A stretch of 64,000 nucleotides of DNA from the NCBI GenBank assembly GCA_022786605.1, contig JALFWW010000016.1:124001-188000 (forward strand). Direction: 5' to 3'. The translations under genes and the position numbers were made by a program. Shown piece after piece: positions 8,280 to 17,008 of the stretch; the stretch's first letter is position 1; every line of letters begins with the position of its first letter. Source of the DNA: Clostridia bacterium. Lineage in GTDB: Bacteria > Bacillota > Clostridia > Lachnospirales > Anaerotignaceae. The notes under the pieces were generated by a model. That model saw only the letters and a program-made list of their open reading frames with translations. It ran no database searches and was not told the DNA's origin.

Positions 8280-10184
8280 ATGAAACATGGCAAATTATGG
8301 TCGGCAATGCTTTCTGTGGCAATGGTAATGGGGACAACGGTACCGATCCTTGCGGCAGATATGGATGGAAAACTGGTTGTGATCCATACGAATGACATCC
8401 ATGGGTATTACGCAACTTCTGAGGAATCTGTTGGAATTGCAGGCGTTGCTGCTTTGAAAGATTACTATGAAGCCCAGGGGGCAGATGTGGTTTTGTTGGA
8501 TGCGGGAGATTTTTCTCAAGGCACTACGCTGGTAAATCATAGTAATGGTTTGAAGGCGGCGGAATATCTGGCGGCAGCAGAGTATGACGCGGTAACTTTG
8601 GGGAACCATGAATTTGACTTTGGTTTTGAAGCACTGAAAGATACAGCGGCTGTTTTGAAAGCGGCAAATATTCCCATCGTTGATGCCAATGTTCTGAAAA
8701 AAGGGACCAATACACCTTATTTCGATGCCAATACCATTGTGGAAACAGATGGCATGAAGGTAGGTATTTTTGGTTTGGATACAGCGGAAACCCGTACAAA
8801 ATCCAGTCCAAGCAGTGTAAAAGACCTGACATTCCTGGATGGACAGGAAATGTTCGACTGTGCGCAGGCGCAGGTAGACGCGCTGGAAGCGGAAGGCTGT
8901 GATTATATCATCGCTTTGACCCATTTGGGTGTGGATGAAGAAAGCACAGGCAGACGTTCCACGGATCTGGCAGCGGCAGTAGATGGCATTGACCTGATTG
9001 TAGACGGTCACAGCCATACAGTAATGGATGGCGGTCAGATGGTAGGCGATACTATGATCGTCAGCACAGGTTCCTATCTTGCCAATGTAGGCACTGTTGT
9101 AGTGGATAAAGCAACTGGTGAAGAAACAGCAAAACTCATCAGTGCGGCTGATTATGCGGCAAATTACAAAACATACGATGAAAAACTTGCCAAAATGGTA
9201 GCAGCGGATCAGGCGGAAGTGGATGCTTATTACAGCCAGGTATTCGCTACCACAAAAGTTGATCTGAATGGGCAGAAAGATCCCGGTGTCCGTACAGAAG
9301 AAACTAATTTGGGTGACTTTACTGCAGACGCTTATCTATATGCAGGCAGAGAATATGTGAAAGAACAGGGACTGGATATCAGTGTTGATATTGCTTTGTC
9401 CAATGGTGGCGGTATTCGTGCAAGTGTACCTGCTGGTGAAATCAACATGAATGATTTGTACACGGTTTTCCCTTATGGCAATACCGTTTCGTTGGTAACC
9501 ATCACTGGTGCACAGCTGCTGGAAGTATTGGAAGCGTCTACGTTCTGCACACCTACAGCGATCGGTGGTTTCCCTCAGATTGCAGGGGCGGAATATACGG
9601 TGAATACCGCGGTGCCTTATGAAAATGGTGCGCAATATCCCGATTCTACATACTATGCACCTGCAAATCCAGGCAGCCGTGTAACAATCACAAGCATTGG
9701 CGGCAAACCTTTTGATCCCAAAGCAAATTACACTGTCGCAGTGAACAGCTTCCAGGCAGAAGGCGGCGACACTTATTATGCATTGACACAGGGCTCTTAT
9801 GTACAGGATACTGGCATTGTGGACGCGGAAGCGTTGATTTCTTATGTGGATTCTCTGGGTGGCGTCATTGATGAAACTTACGCAAAACCTCAGGGCAGAA
9901 TCAAGATCGTTTCCGAACCAGTTGAAAATTCCGAAACAACTGTACCAGAAGAAACAACGGAACCCGAAAAACCTGTGGAACCCGAAGTAGAAGCGCCTAA
10001 GACAGAAGCGGAAGTGCCCGCAACAAAGCTTTATACCGTTGTTGCGGGGGACAGCCTTTGGAAAATCGCTCAGAAAGAACTGGGTAATGGTTCCAAATGG
10101 AAACAGATTTATGAAGCGAATAAAAAACAGATTTCCAATCCAAACCGCATTTATGTGGGACAAGAACTGGTGATCAATCAATAA
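8280..10184 (+). CDS. Exported 5'-nucleotidase (UshA family) with LysM domain
   Basis: The 634-aa protein is a secreted metallophosphoesterase that hydrolyses nucleotides or UDP-sugars outside the membrane. A signal peptide ends near residue 25 (ILA-AD). The metallophosphatase motifs IHTNDIHG, DAGDFSQG, LGNHEFDFG and VDGHSHT are in order. The 5_nucleotid_C domain follows, with LSNGGGIRA and the FPYGNT loop. An acidic Pro/Glu linker (about 548-580) leads to a C-terminal LysM module (about 585-634, YTVVAGDSLWKIA), which should hold the enzyme on peptidoglycan. The Met start follows AGGAGG at 8269-8274. A terminator lies directly downstream, so it is a single-gene unit. Confidence 0.93.
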   Translation: MKHGKLWSAMLSVAMVMGTTVPILAADMDGKLVVIHTNDIHGYYATSEESVGIAGVAALKDYYEAQGADVVLLDAGDFSQGTTLVNHSNGLKAAEYLAAAEYDAVTLGNHEFDFGFEALKDTAAVLKAANIPIVDANVLKKGTNTPYFDANTIVETDGMKVGIFGLDTAETRTKSSPSSVKDLTFLDGQEMFDCAQAQVDALEAEGCDYIIALTHLGVDEESTGRRSTDLAAAVDGIDLIVDGHSHTVMDGGQMVGDTMIVSTGSYLANVGTVVVDKATGEETAKLISAADYAANYKTYDEKLAKMVAADQAEVDAYYSQVFATTKVDLNGQKDPGVRTEETNLGDFTADAYLYAGREYVKEQGLDISVDIALSNGGGIRASVPAGEINMNDLYTVFPYGNTVSLVTITGAQLLEVLEASTFCTPTAIGGFPQIAGAEYTVNTAVPYENGAQYPDSTYYAPANPGSRVTITSIGGKPFDPKANYTVAVNSFQAEGGDTYYALTQGSYVQDTGIVDAEALISYVDSLGGVIDETYAKPQGRIKIVSEPVENSETTVPEETTEPEKPVEPEVEAPKTEAEVPATKLYTVVAGDSLWKIAQKELGNGSKWKQIYEANKKQISNPNRIYVGQELVINQ

Positions 10185-10193
10185 GAAATATGG

Positions 10194-10224
10194 AAAACCG
10201 CGTCTTTTTAGACGCGGTTTTTTT
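10194..10224 (+). terminator. Terminator after the 5'-nucleotidase gene
   Basis: AAAACCGCGTC and GACGCGGTTTT form an 11-bp stem with a TTTTTA loop and a T-tail. Confidence 0.9.
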
Positions 10225-10315
10225 GTAAACAATCAGCGTGTAAATCTCCAGACTTTTTAAAAAGTCGCATTTTGTTTTTTATCCACGGGCAGTTATTCAA
10301 AAAAAGGATATAAAT

Positions 10316-10343
10316 TTGTTTGATGTATATAAAAATATACAAT
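10316..10343 (+). promoter_or_regulatory. Candidate promoter upstream of the gap operators
   Basis: TTGTTT (10316-10321), 16 bp, TACAAT (10338-10343). Both operator repeats at 10374-10422 lie downstream of it, the geometry in which CggR blocks elongation. The 10225-10540 gap otherwise holds the operators and a second promoter. Confidence 0.45.
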
Positions 10344-10373
10344 CTGGCATATACAAATTAAACAAAATGCTGT

Positions 10374-10422
10374 GGGACAAAAAATGTCCAATATCCATAA
10401 ATGGATGGGACGTAAAATGTCC
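10374..10422 (+). promoter_or_regulatory. Two CggR-type operator repeats
   Basis: GGGAC-N6-TGTCC occurs at 10374-10389 (spacer AAAAAA) and again at 10407-10422 (spacer GTAAAA), as direct repeats with a 33-bp period. This matches the half-site recognised by the central glycolytic gene regulator CggR in Bacillus subtilis, where two such units lie 21 bp apart. No cggR gene is next to this gap gene, so the repressor would act in trans. Confidence 0.75.
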
Positions 10423-10468
10423 CAAAACTGTGTATACTTCCGAAAAACAAAAACTTTCCTGAAAACCG

Positions 10469-10496
10469 ATGACATTTTAATCTTCTGTGCTACAAT
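10469..10496 (+). promoter_or_regulatory. Second candidate promoter of gap
   Basis: ATGACA (10469-10474), 16 bp, TACAAT (10491-10496), about 50 bp before the ATG. It lies downstream of both operator repeats, so CggR would not block it by a roadblock. Confidence 0.45.
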
Positions 10497-10544
10497 AAGG
10501 GTGTCAATCGAAATTTTACGAAACAAAAAAGGAGAGAATAGAGC

Positions 10545-11567
10545 ATGGCAATCAAAGTTGGCATTAACGGTTTCGGTCGAATTGGTAGAGTGGTATTTCG
10601 TGTATTGATGCAAAGAAGAGATGAATTTGAACTTTGCGGTATCAACCTGCGCAACGCGGAACTGGATTACATGGCATATCAGCTCAGATACGACAGTATT
10701 TTTGGTCGTTTTGACGGCGATATTGAAATTGGTGAAAATGAACTGATTGTAAATGGTCAGCATATCCATGTATTTAGTGAAAGTGATGCTTCTCTCATTC
10801 GCTGGGCTGATTGCGGTGCGGAATATATCGTAGAATCCACCGGCGCTTTCAATACTATGGAAAAAGCAGCCTTACATAAAGTTGGCGGCGCAAAGAAAGT
10901 CATTCTGACAGCGCCTTCCAAAGATGATATCATGCCTACATTTGTTGTTGGCGTAAACGAAGATACTTACACAGCAGATATGGACATTGTTTCTAACGCA
11001 TCCTGTACAACAAACTGTCTGGCACCTCTGGCAAAAATCATCCACCAGAGTTTCGGCATCGAACAGGCTTTGATGTCCACCATCCACTCCGCAACAGCAA
11101 AACAGAAAGCGGTTGACGCCAGAGCAGGACGTGACTGGAGAACAGGGCGTTCCGTATTCAACAATATCATTCCTTCCACAACAGGTGCAGCGAAAGCTGT
11201 TGGTCGTGTTATCCCTGAACTGAAAGGCAAAATGACAGGCATGTCTTTCCGTGTGCCTACCAATGATGTTTCCGTTGTTGACCTGACAGCCAGACTGAAA
11301 ACAAATACAACATACGAAGAAATCTGCAAAAAAGTAAAAGAAGCATCTGAAACATATATGAAAGGCATTGTGAGCTATATTGCCGATGATGTGGTTTCTT
11401 CTGATATGCTGGGTGATTCCCATACATGTATTTTTGATGAAAAAGCAGGTATCATGCTGGATGACAATTTTGTAAAACTCATTGCATGGTATGACAATGA
11501 ATGGGGCTACAGCAATAAAGTTGTTGACCTGATTGCGCATATGTATAGCGTAGACCAGAAAGCATAA
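10545..11567 (+). CDS. gap: Glyceraldehyde-3-phosphate dehydrogenase, type I
   Basis: The 340-aa enzyme oxidises glyceraldehyde-3-phosphate to 1,3-bisphosphoglycerate with NAD in glycolysis. GINGFGRIGR (NAD-binding) is at residues 5-14. The catalytic SNASCTTNCLAP with the active Cys is at about residues 149-160, and WYDNEWGYSNK is near the C-terminus. AGGAG at 10531-10535 sets the start. It stands alone, without pgk or tpi behind it, and is closed by a terminator. Two CggR-type operators upstream point to control by glycolytic flux. Confidence 0.97.
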   Translation: MAIKVGINGFGRIGRVVFRVLMQRRDEFELCGINLRNAELDYMAYQLRYDSIFGRFDGDIEIGENELIVNGQHIHVFSESDASLIRWADCGAEYIVESTGAFNTMEKAALHKVGGAKKVILTAPSKDDIMPTFVVGVNEDTYTADMDIVSNASCTTNCLAPLAKIIHQSFGIEQALMSTIHSATAKQKAVDARAGRDWRTGRSVFNNIIPSTTGAAKAVGRVIPELKGKMTGMSFRVPTNDVSVVDLTARLKTNTTYEEICKKVKEASETYMKGIVSYIADDVVSSDMLGDSHTCIFDEKAGIMLDDNFVKLIAWYDNEWGYSNKVVDLIAHMYSVDQKA

Positions 11568-11594
11568 ACGAAAATAGTTTTCCTAAATATATAC

Positions 11595-11639
11595 AAAACT
11601 CCCGTTTGCTGAATATCACTTTCGGCGACGGGAGTTTTT
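11595..11639 (+). terminator. Terminator after gap
   Basis: AAAACTCCCGT pairs with ACGGGAGTTTT across a 23-nt loop, followed by T residues. Confidence 0.8.
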
Positions 11640-11649
11640 CTATATAAAA

Positions 11650-11675
11650 AATCCCAAAGAAAATTCTTTGGGATT
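11650..11675 (-). terminator. Terminator of the kdpDE-like pair
   Basis: AATCCCAAAGAA and TTCTTTGGGATT form a 12-bp stem. Read on the minus strand it is followed by TTTTTTATATA. Confidence 0.85.
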
Positions 11676-11685
11676 CTGTTTTCGT

Positions 11686-12384
11686 TTATTCTTCAGCCAT
11701 ACGGTATCCAACACCAACCTCTGTAAAAATATATTGAGGCTGAGCAGGATTTTTTTCCAGTTTCCGACGGATATTTGCCATATTTACCCGAAGGATCTGG
11801 TTGTCTTTGATGGCATAAGGTCCCCACAGTTCTGTGATGATATAATCGTATGTCAGCACACGACCGGCACTTTTTGCCAGCAAAGAAACGATTTTAAATT
11901 CAATCTGTGTCAGATGAACATCTTTGCCATCCACAATGATTTGTCGTTTGTCAAAGTTAATAGTCAGCCCACGCAGGGTAAAAACATCCCCAACGGCGTT
12001 GCCACTGCCGCCTTTTGCCACATGGCGCAGGGCAGTGCGGATTCTGGCAAGCAGTTCGGAAGTGCCAAAAGGTTTGGCGATATAGTCATCAGCACCCATG
12101 TCCAGCGCCTTTACCTTATCCGCTTCTTCCGTTCTGGCAGAAACAACGATGACTGGAATATTGGACCATTCCCGAATTTGCTGTAAAATGTCGATGCCGT
12201 CAATATCCGGCAGCCCAAGGTCCAGAAGTATGACATCGGGACAATGAGAAGGAATCATGGACAAAGCTTCTTTGCCCGTGCGTGCGATGATAACGTTGTA
12301 ATCATTTGCTTTTAAAGTGGTAGCGATAAAATTGCTGATGGCTTCTTCATCTTCGATAACCAGTATTTTCAGTTTATTGGACAT
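11686..12384 (-). CDS. kdpE: KdpE-like response regulator
   Basis: This OmpR/PhoB-class response regulator (232 aa) has a receiver domain with the acidic pair E11-D12, phospho-acceptor D55 in LLDLGLPD, and the conserved Lys in AKPFG near residue 105. A winged-helix DNA-binding domain fills the C-terminal ~95 residues. It overlaps the upstream histidine kinase gene by 11 bp, so the two are translationally coupled and form a pair. Sequence style is closest to KdpE, but no kdpFABC potassium pump genes lie in this window, so the regulated genes are elsewhere or the pair has another target. Confidence 0.85.
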   Translation of the reverse strand: MSNKLKILVIEDEEAISNFIATTLKANDYNVIIARTGKEALSMIPSHCPDVILLDLGLPDIDGIDILQQIREWSNIPVIVVSARTEEADKVKALDMGADDYIAKPFGTSELLARIRTALRHVAKGGSGNAVGDVFTLRGLTINFDKRQIIVDGKDVHLTQIEFKIVSLLAKSAGRVLTYDYIITELWGPYAIKDNQILRVNMANIRRKLEKNPAQPQYIFTEVGVGYRMAEE

Positions 12385-13927
12385 GCTGCGCTTCTCCTTT
12401 CATGGGCAGTACAAAGGTAAAATTCGCACCGCCGTTTTCGTTATTTTTCGCGTAGATTTCACCGCCGTGAGCAGAAATGATGGTTTTGCAGATAGGCAGT
12501 CCGATACCAAGACCCCGTGAAGAATCTGATGATTTGCTGCTGGTGGTGCCGTCAAAAATATGCGGCAGGCGTTCTTCTTCAATACCGATCCCTTGATCCA
12601 GTACAGAAAAATAAACATGCTGCCATAAATGTTTTACAGTCAGATAAATGGGCTTTTCTGTGCCAGAGTGGCGGATGGCGTTTTCCATCAAATTGATGAG
12701 AACTTGTTCAATCAGCATGGCATCCATGGGAACGATCAGCAGCTCGTCCGGTACACGTACGCGGATTTGAGAAGAGGGAAAACGCTTTTGGATTTTGGCA
12801 ACAGATTCCGCTACAATTTCTTCTACAACTTCTTCCTGCTTTTTCAGTTTTGTGCCTTCACCGCTGATTTTTGTAACAGAGAGCAGGTTTTCTACCATTT
12901 GGATGAGCCATTCCGCGTCATGATGAATGTCGCTGAGCAAACGGTTACATGCATCCTCCTGAAGCATGGAACGGTTTTCCATCAAAGTGGCTGTGGAACC
13001 GAGGATGCAGGTCAGTGGTGTGCGTAAGTCATGTGAGATGGCACGCAGCAGATTGCTCCGCATGTTTTCTTTTTCTTTTTCCAGTAAAATTTTCTGAGAT
13101 TCATCAACGATTTCCTGTCGGTCGATTGCCAAAATGGTTTGGGATGTCATAAAGTTTGCGAACTGCAAAGCGTCATTTTCAATATAACCATTTTTGGAAA
13201 ACAGAAGTCCCAAAACACCGTATATTTTATCCTTGTTGGAAAAAGGAATATAGGTACCAAGACAGTTTTGTGAGGACTTTTCTGTGCCAAGCCCAGTCAT
13301 TTCTCCTTTTTGGAATGCCTGTTCCGCAACCTGTTGCTCCAGAACGCTTTCCAAAATCAATTCATCTTTCTCATTGACATATTTTGTCACCTTTTTTTCC
13401 GGCGAAACAGGAGAACCAATATAGAGTACGGCACTGCACTGATTGGCTGCGTATACACTGTCAATGGTGATCTGCATGATTTCATCAATGTTGTTTGCGC
13501 TAAGCAGTGATTTGCTCATGGAGTTGAGGCTTTCTGCCCGCTTTTCCCGAATGGAGGATAAGATCGCTGCCTGTTTGACTTTGGCTGTCAAAGCACTGGT
13601 CAGTATGGACATCAAAAGCAGTATGGCAAATGTGACCGGATAGCCCGCAAGGGTAAAGTTCAGCGCAAAATAAGGGAAGGTGAAAAAGAAGTTTACCCCT
13701 ACAACCCCGCAGAAGGAAGCCACGATCCCCCAAAAATATCCGCTGGTAATGGAGGAGGTGATGGCAACAGCCAGCATATAAACCCCGAAAATGTTATCAT
13801 TCATCACATCTGCTTCCTGCAGACATAAAGCGAATGTGGTAGCGATCAGAAAAACCAATATGGTTTTGAAAAGATCGTACAGTATCATCGTAAAATGAAA
13901 TTCAAAGTTTTTCGTTCGGCGTTTCAT
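12374..13927 (-). CDS. Sensor histidine kinase, KdpD C-terminal type
   Basis: The 517-aa kinase begins directly with the DUF4118 membrane region of KdpD (four hydrophobic segments, about residues 17-115). A GAF-like domain (about 135-270), a HisKA domain with phospho-His H299 (ISHDLRTPL) and an ATPase domain with NLMENAIRHSG, DQGIGIEEE and GLGIGLPICK follow. Full KdpD is near 900 aa. The N-terminal KdpD sensor and USP domains are absent here, and no upstream ORF supplies them. It is the upstream gene of a two-gene unit with the response regulator. Confidence 0.88.
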   Translation of the reverse strand: MKRRTKNFEFHFTMILYDLFKTILVFLIATTFALCLQEADVMNDNIFGVYMLAVAITSSITSGYFWGIVASFCGVVGVNFFFTFPYFALNFTLAGYPVTFAILLLMSILTSALTAKVKQAAILSSIREKRAESLNSMSKSLLSANNIDEIMQITIDSVYAANQCSAVLYIGSPVSPEKKVTKYVNEKDELILESVLEQQVAEQAFQKGEMTGLGTEKSSQNCLGTYIPFSNKDKIYGVLGLLFSKNGYIENDALQFANFMTSQTILAIDRQEIVDESQKILLEKEKENMRSNLLRAISHDLRTPLTCILGSTATLMENRSMLQEDACNRLLSDIHHDAEWLIQMVENLLSVTKISGEGTKLKKQEEVVEEIVAESVAKIQKRFPSSQIRVRVPDELLIVPMDAMLIEQVLINLMENAIRHSGTEKPIYLTVKHLWQHVYFSVLDQGIGIEEERLPHIFDGTTSSKSSDSSRGLGIGLPICKTIISAHGGEIYAKNNENGGANFTFVLPMKGEAQHVQ

Positions 13928-14065
13928 AAGATACCTCGCTAAATATAAATTGCTCTTTCTCCTAATCTTATATTATACACAGTGTTTGCTTAAAAAGAAA
14001 GGGTGAAAGAGAAAAGAAATGCTTTTTTCTATGGATATAAAGTCAGGAGAAAAAATGAAACGTCG

Positions 14066-14094
14066 TTGAAATTGAAGATATTATTTGATATAAT
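14066..14094 (+). promoter_or_regulatory. Strong promoter of the lysA-like gene
   Basis: TTGAAA (14066-14071), 17 bp, TATAAT (14089-14094) with a TGA extension before the -10. It lies inside a longer upstream open frame and so places the true start at 14129. Confidence 0.8.
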
Positions 14095-14128
14095 TGTATC
14101 AAATTTTGCAGAAATGGAGATCAGACAA

Positions 14129-15385
14129 ATGAAAAAACCTTTTGTTTCACTGGAACAGATACAGGAAATCAAAAAAACATATCCAACACCCTTTCATATT
14201 TATGATGAAAAGGGTATTCGGGAAAACGCTCGTGCTGTAAACCGCGCTTTTTCTTGGAATAAAGGATTTCGAGAATATTTTGCCGTAAAAGCAACGCCTA
14301 CACCTGGTATTTTGCAGATTCTGAAAGAAGAAGGCTGCGGTGCGGACTGTTCTTCTTATACAGAATTGCAGATTGCGGAAGCGGTAGGGGTGACAGGACA
14401 TCAGATCATGTTTTCTTCCAATGTGACTCCTGCGGAAGATTTTGCTTTGGCTGCCAAACTGGGGGCAATTATCAACTTTGATGATATCACCCATATTCCT
14501 TTTTTTGAGAAAATTGCACCCATTCCTGAAACTGTATGCTGTCGTTATAATCCCGGTGGTGTATTCCAGGTAAGCAATGAAATCATGGACAACCCTGGCG
14601 ATGCGAAATATGGCATGACAAAGGAACAGATGAAAGAAGCTTTCCGTATGCTGAAAGAAAAGGGCGCGAAACATTTCGGTATCCACTCTTTCCTTGCCAG
14701 CAGCACAAGCTCCAATGTGTACTATCCAATGTTGTCCAAGATTCTCTTTGAATTGGCAGTGGAACTGAAAAATGAACTGGATATCCATATCGCCTTCATC
14801 AACCTTTCCGGTGGCGTTGGCATCCCTTATCATCCCGATGAAGAAGGCTGTGACATCATGGCAATCGGGGAAGGCGTACGTAAAGTATATGAAGAAGTGC
14901 TCTCTCCTGCTGGTATGGATGATGTAGCTATTTTCACGGAAATGGGCAGATACATGCTGGCGCCTTATGGTGCGTTGGTTGCGGAAGCTATCCATGAAAA
15001 ACACATTTATAAAGAATACATTGGTTTGGACGCTTGTGCGGCAAACCTCATGCGTCCTGCTATGTATGGCGCTTATCATCATATCACTGTGATGGGCAAG
15101 GAAGATGCTCCTTGTGATCATAAGTATGATGTGACAGGCGGTCTTTGTGAAAACAATGATAAGTTTGCCATTGACCGTATGCTGCCGAAAATTGACATGG
15201 GGGATTTGATCTACATCCACGATACCGGTGCCCATGGACATTCTATGGGATATAACTATAACGGCAAACTCCGCTCTGCGGAACTGCTCCTTTGCGAAAA
15301 TGGCGATGTGAAACTGCTGCGTCGTGCGGAAACACCTGCGGATTATTTTGCGACATTCGATTTCACAGGTCTGTTTCAGAAATAA
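14129..15385 (+). CDS. lysA: Diaminopimelate decarboxylase-like PLP enzyme
   Basis: The 418-aa protein belongs to the fold-III (alanine-racemase-like) decarboxylases. The PLP lysine is in FAVKATPTPGIL, the glycine loop in NLSGGVGIPY, and the CE...D active-site motif in GGLCENNDKF. It probably converts meso-diaminopimelate to lysine, but members of this family in Clostridia may use other basic or D-amino acids. The frame is open from 14003, yet the promoter at 14066-14094 and GGAGA at 14116-14120 select the ATG at 14129. It is a single-gene unit. Confidence 0.8.
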   Translation: MKKPFVSLEQIQEIKKTYPTPFHIYDEKGIRENARAVNRAFSWNKGFREYFAVKATPTPGILQILKEEGCGADCSSYTELQIAEAVGVTGHQIMFSSNVTPAEDFALAAKLGAIINFDDITHIPFFEKIAPIPETVCCRYNPGGVFQVSNEIMDNPGDAKYGMTKEQMKEAFRMLKEKGAKHFGIHSFLASSTSSNVYYPMLSKILFELAVELKNELDIHIAFINLSGGVGIPYHPDEEGCDIMAIGEGVRKVYEEVLSPAGMDDVAIFTEMGRYMLAPYGALVAEAIHEKHIYKEYIGLDACAANLMRPAMYGAYHHITVMGKEDAPCDHKYDVTGGLCENNDKFAIDRMLPKIDMGDLIYIHDTGAHGHSMGYNYNGKLRSAELLLCENGDVKLLRRAETPADYFATFDFTGLFQK

Positions 15386-15401
15386 AAATCAATAAAAATA
15401 T

Positions 15402-15446
15402 AAAAGCCAGAGATTTATGGATTTTTCCATAGATTTCTGGCTTTTT
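15402..15446. terminator. Shared convergent terminator
   Basis: AAAAGCCAGA pairs with TCTGGCTTTT around an AT-rich inner stem. T-runs on both strands serve the lysA-like gene and dsdA. Confidence 0.8.
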
Positions 15447-15475
15447 GTTTTTATGATGTTATCTGAAATCAGATT

Positions 15476-16807
15476 TTATTTCAGATGTGTGTGCATATAT
15501 TCTTCACGGATTTCCGCAGGGACCAGACTGCCGCCTGTTGCCCAAGGGATATGTACGGCATTTGCCATTTTGTCTTTCAGACCCATTTTTTCGATATATG
15601 CCTGCATTTCAGGGGATGTCAGATGAATAGGACCCCAGAAGGATGCGCATGCGGAAGGTTCCAGGAAGATGTTTTCTGTATTAACAATGTCACGCATGAG
15701 ATCGTAAATGTGATAGTCTTCCAGAGAAAGGATACCTGCCAGCATATTTTTCATGACACCGCCTACAAAGCCGGAAGCACGACCAACTGCCAGACCATCA
15801 GCATGTGTTTGACCGCTCAAACCAAAGTCCTGTACAGAAACTTCGTTTTGCAGACCGGAAGCCATACCAACCAGCATACAAGGTGCCTGTGTGGGTTCAA
15901 TGAAGAAAATATGAACATTGTCACCAAAGAGCTGTTTGAAGCCGAAAGCAACACCGCCGGGCGCACCGCCTACACCACAGGGAATGTAAACGAACAGAGG
16001 ATGGTCTGCATCCACAGTGATGCCTTTTTCCGCAAACTGTTTTTGAATACGTTTTGCGGCAACAGCATAGCCAAGGAACAGCGTTACAGAGTTTTCGTCG
16101 TCTACGAAATAGCTGGAAGGATCGGCATCAGAATTTTTTCTGCCTACTTCCACGGCTTTGCTGTAGTCATCATCATATTCGATGACTTCCGCACCCTTCT
16201 GACGAAGGAGGTCTTTTTTCCATTGCTTTGCGTCAGCAGACATATGTACAATAACATGGAAACCCAGGGCTGCGCTCATGATGCCGATGCTCATGCCCAA
16301 ATTACCAGTAGAGCCTACCTGAATTTTGAACTGGCTGAAAAAATCCTTGAATTCAGGGGAGGCGAATACGGAATAATCATCTGTCAGTTTGATTTTTCCG
16401 TGTTCTAATGCCAAATCTTCCGCGTGTTTCAATACTTCGTAAATGCCGCCTCTTGCTTTAACAGAACCGGAGATTGCCAGATGGCTGTCTTGTTTTAAGA
16501 ATAAACGTCCGGCAATGGCGGTGGCATATTCTTCTTCCAATTGTTTCTGCATATGAGGGATTTCAGTCAAGGGAGATTCGATTAAGCCGTTCTGTGGTTC
16601 GGTTTCAGGAAAGACTTTTTTGATAAAAGGCGCAAAACGAGTCAGTCTGGCTTCTGCGTCATCAATGTCTGCCATGGTAATGTTGATTTTTGCCAATGCG
16701 TCTGCTGTTTTTTCCAGATTTTCATTGATCCAGATGACTTCTTTTCCGTCACCAATCTGCTCCAGCAATTCTTTATTGTTGACACGATTCCAAAATGTTT
16801 TTTCCAT
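15476..16807 (-). CDS. dsdA: D-serine ammonia-lyase
   Basis: The 443-aa PLP enzyme deaminates D-serine to pyruvate and ammonia. The fold-II lysine motif SGSVKARGGIYE, the SVGSTGNLGMSIG-like phosphate loop (QVGSTGNLGMSIG) and the glycine-rich CGVGGAPGG are present, and length fits DsdA. The ATG at 16807 follows AGGAGGG (16814-16820 on the complement), so an 18-residue upstream extension is excluded. It is transcribed away from the recombinase locus. A second D-amino-acid lyase-like gene of a different fold lies at 24148-25263. Confidence 0.93.
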   Translation of the reverse strand: MEKTFWNRVNNKELLEQIGDGKEVIWINENLEKTADALAKINITMADIDDAEARLTRFAPFIKKVFPETEPQNGLIESPLTEIPHMQKQLEEEYATAIAGRLFLKQDSHLAISGSVKARGGIYEVLKHAEDLALEHGKIKLTDDYSVFASPEFKDFFSQFKIQVGSTGNLGMSIGIMSAALGFHVIVHMSADAKQWKKDLLRQKGAEVIEYDDDYSKAVEVGRKNSDADPSSYFVDDENSVTLFLGYAVAAKRIQKQFAEKGITVDADHPLFVYIPCGVGGAPGGVAFGFKQLFGDNVHIFFIEPTQAPCMLVGMASGLQNEVSVQDFGLSGQTHADGLAVGRASGFVGGVMKNMLAGILSLEDYHIYDLMRDIVNTENIFLEPSACASFWGPIHLTSPEMQAYIEKMGLKDKMANAVHIPWATGGSLVPAEIREEYMHTHLK

Positions 16808-16890
16808 AAATTTCCCTCCTACAAAGATTAAAATAAGGTACATACCTTTCTTGGATATCATAACATAAAAATGAAAATATGTCCTCTTTT

Positions 16891-16919
16891 TTGTACAATT
16901 ATATGGGTTTTGCTATGAT
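16891..16919 (+). promoter_or_regulatory. Promoter of the tyrosine recombinase gene
   Basis: TTGTAC (16891-16896), 17 bp, TATGAT (16914-16919) with TGC before the -10. It lies outside the inverted sites, so the recombinase has a fixed promoter. Confidence 0.65.
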
Positions 16920-17008
16920 AAGTATAAACGGAGGAATTTTTATTTTTTTCAGAAAAATTGCATTTTTTATCAAATATATTGCAAAATGAAGTATGAGGAG
17001 GGATTGAT

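Noticed and set aside
14003-14128. N-terminal extension of the lysA-like gene
   Set aside because: A strong promoter (14066-14094) lies within it and a good ribosome site selects ATG 14129.
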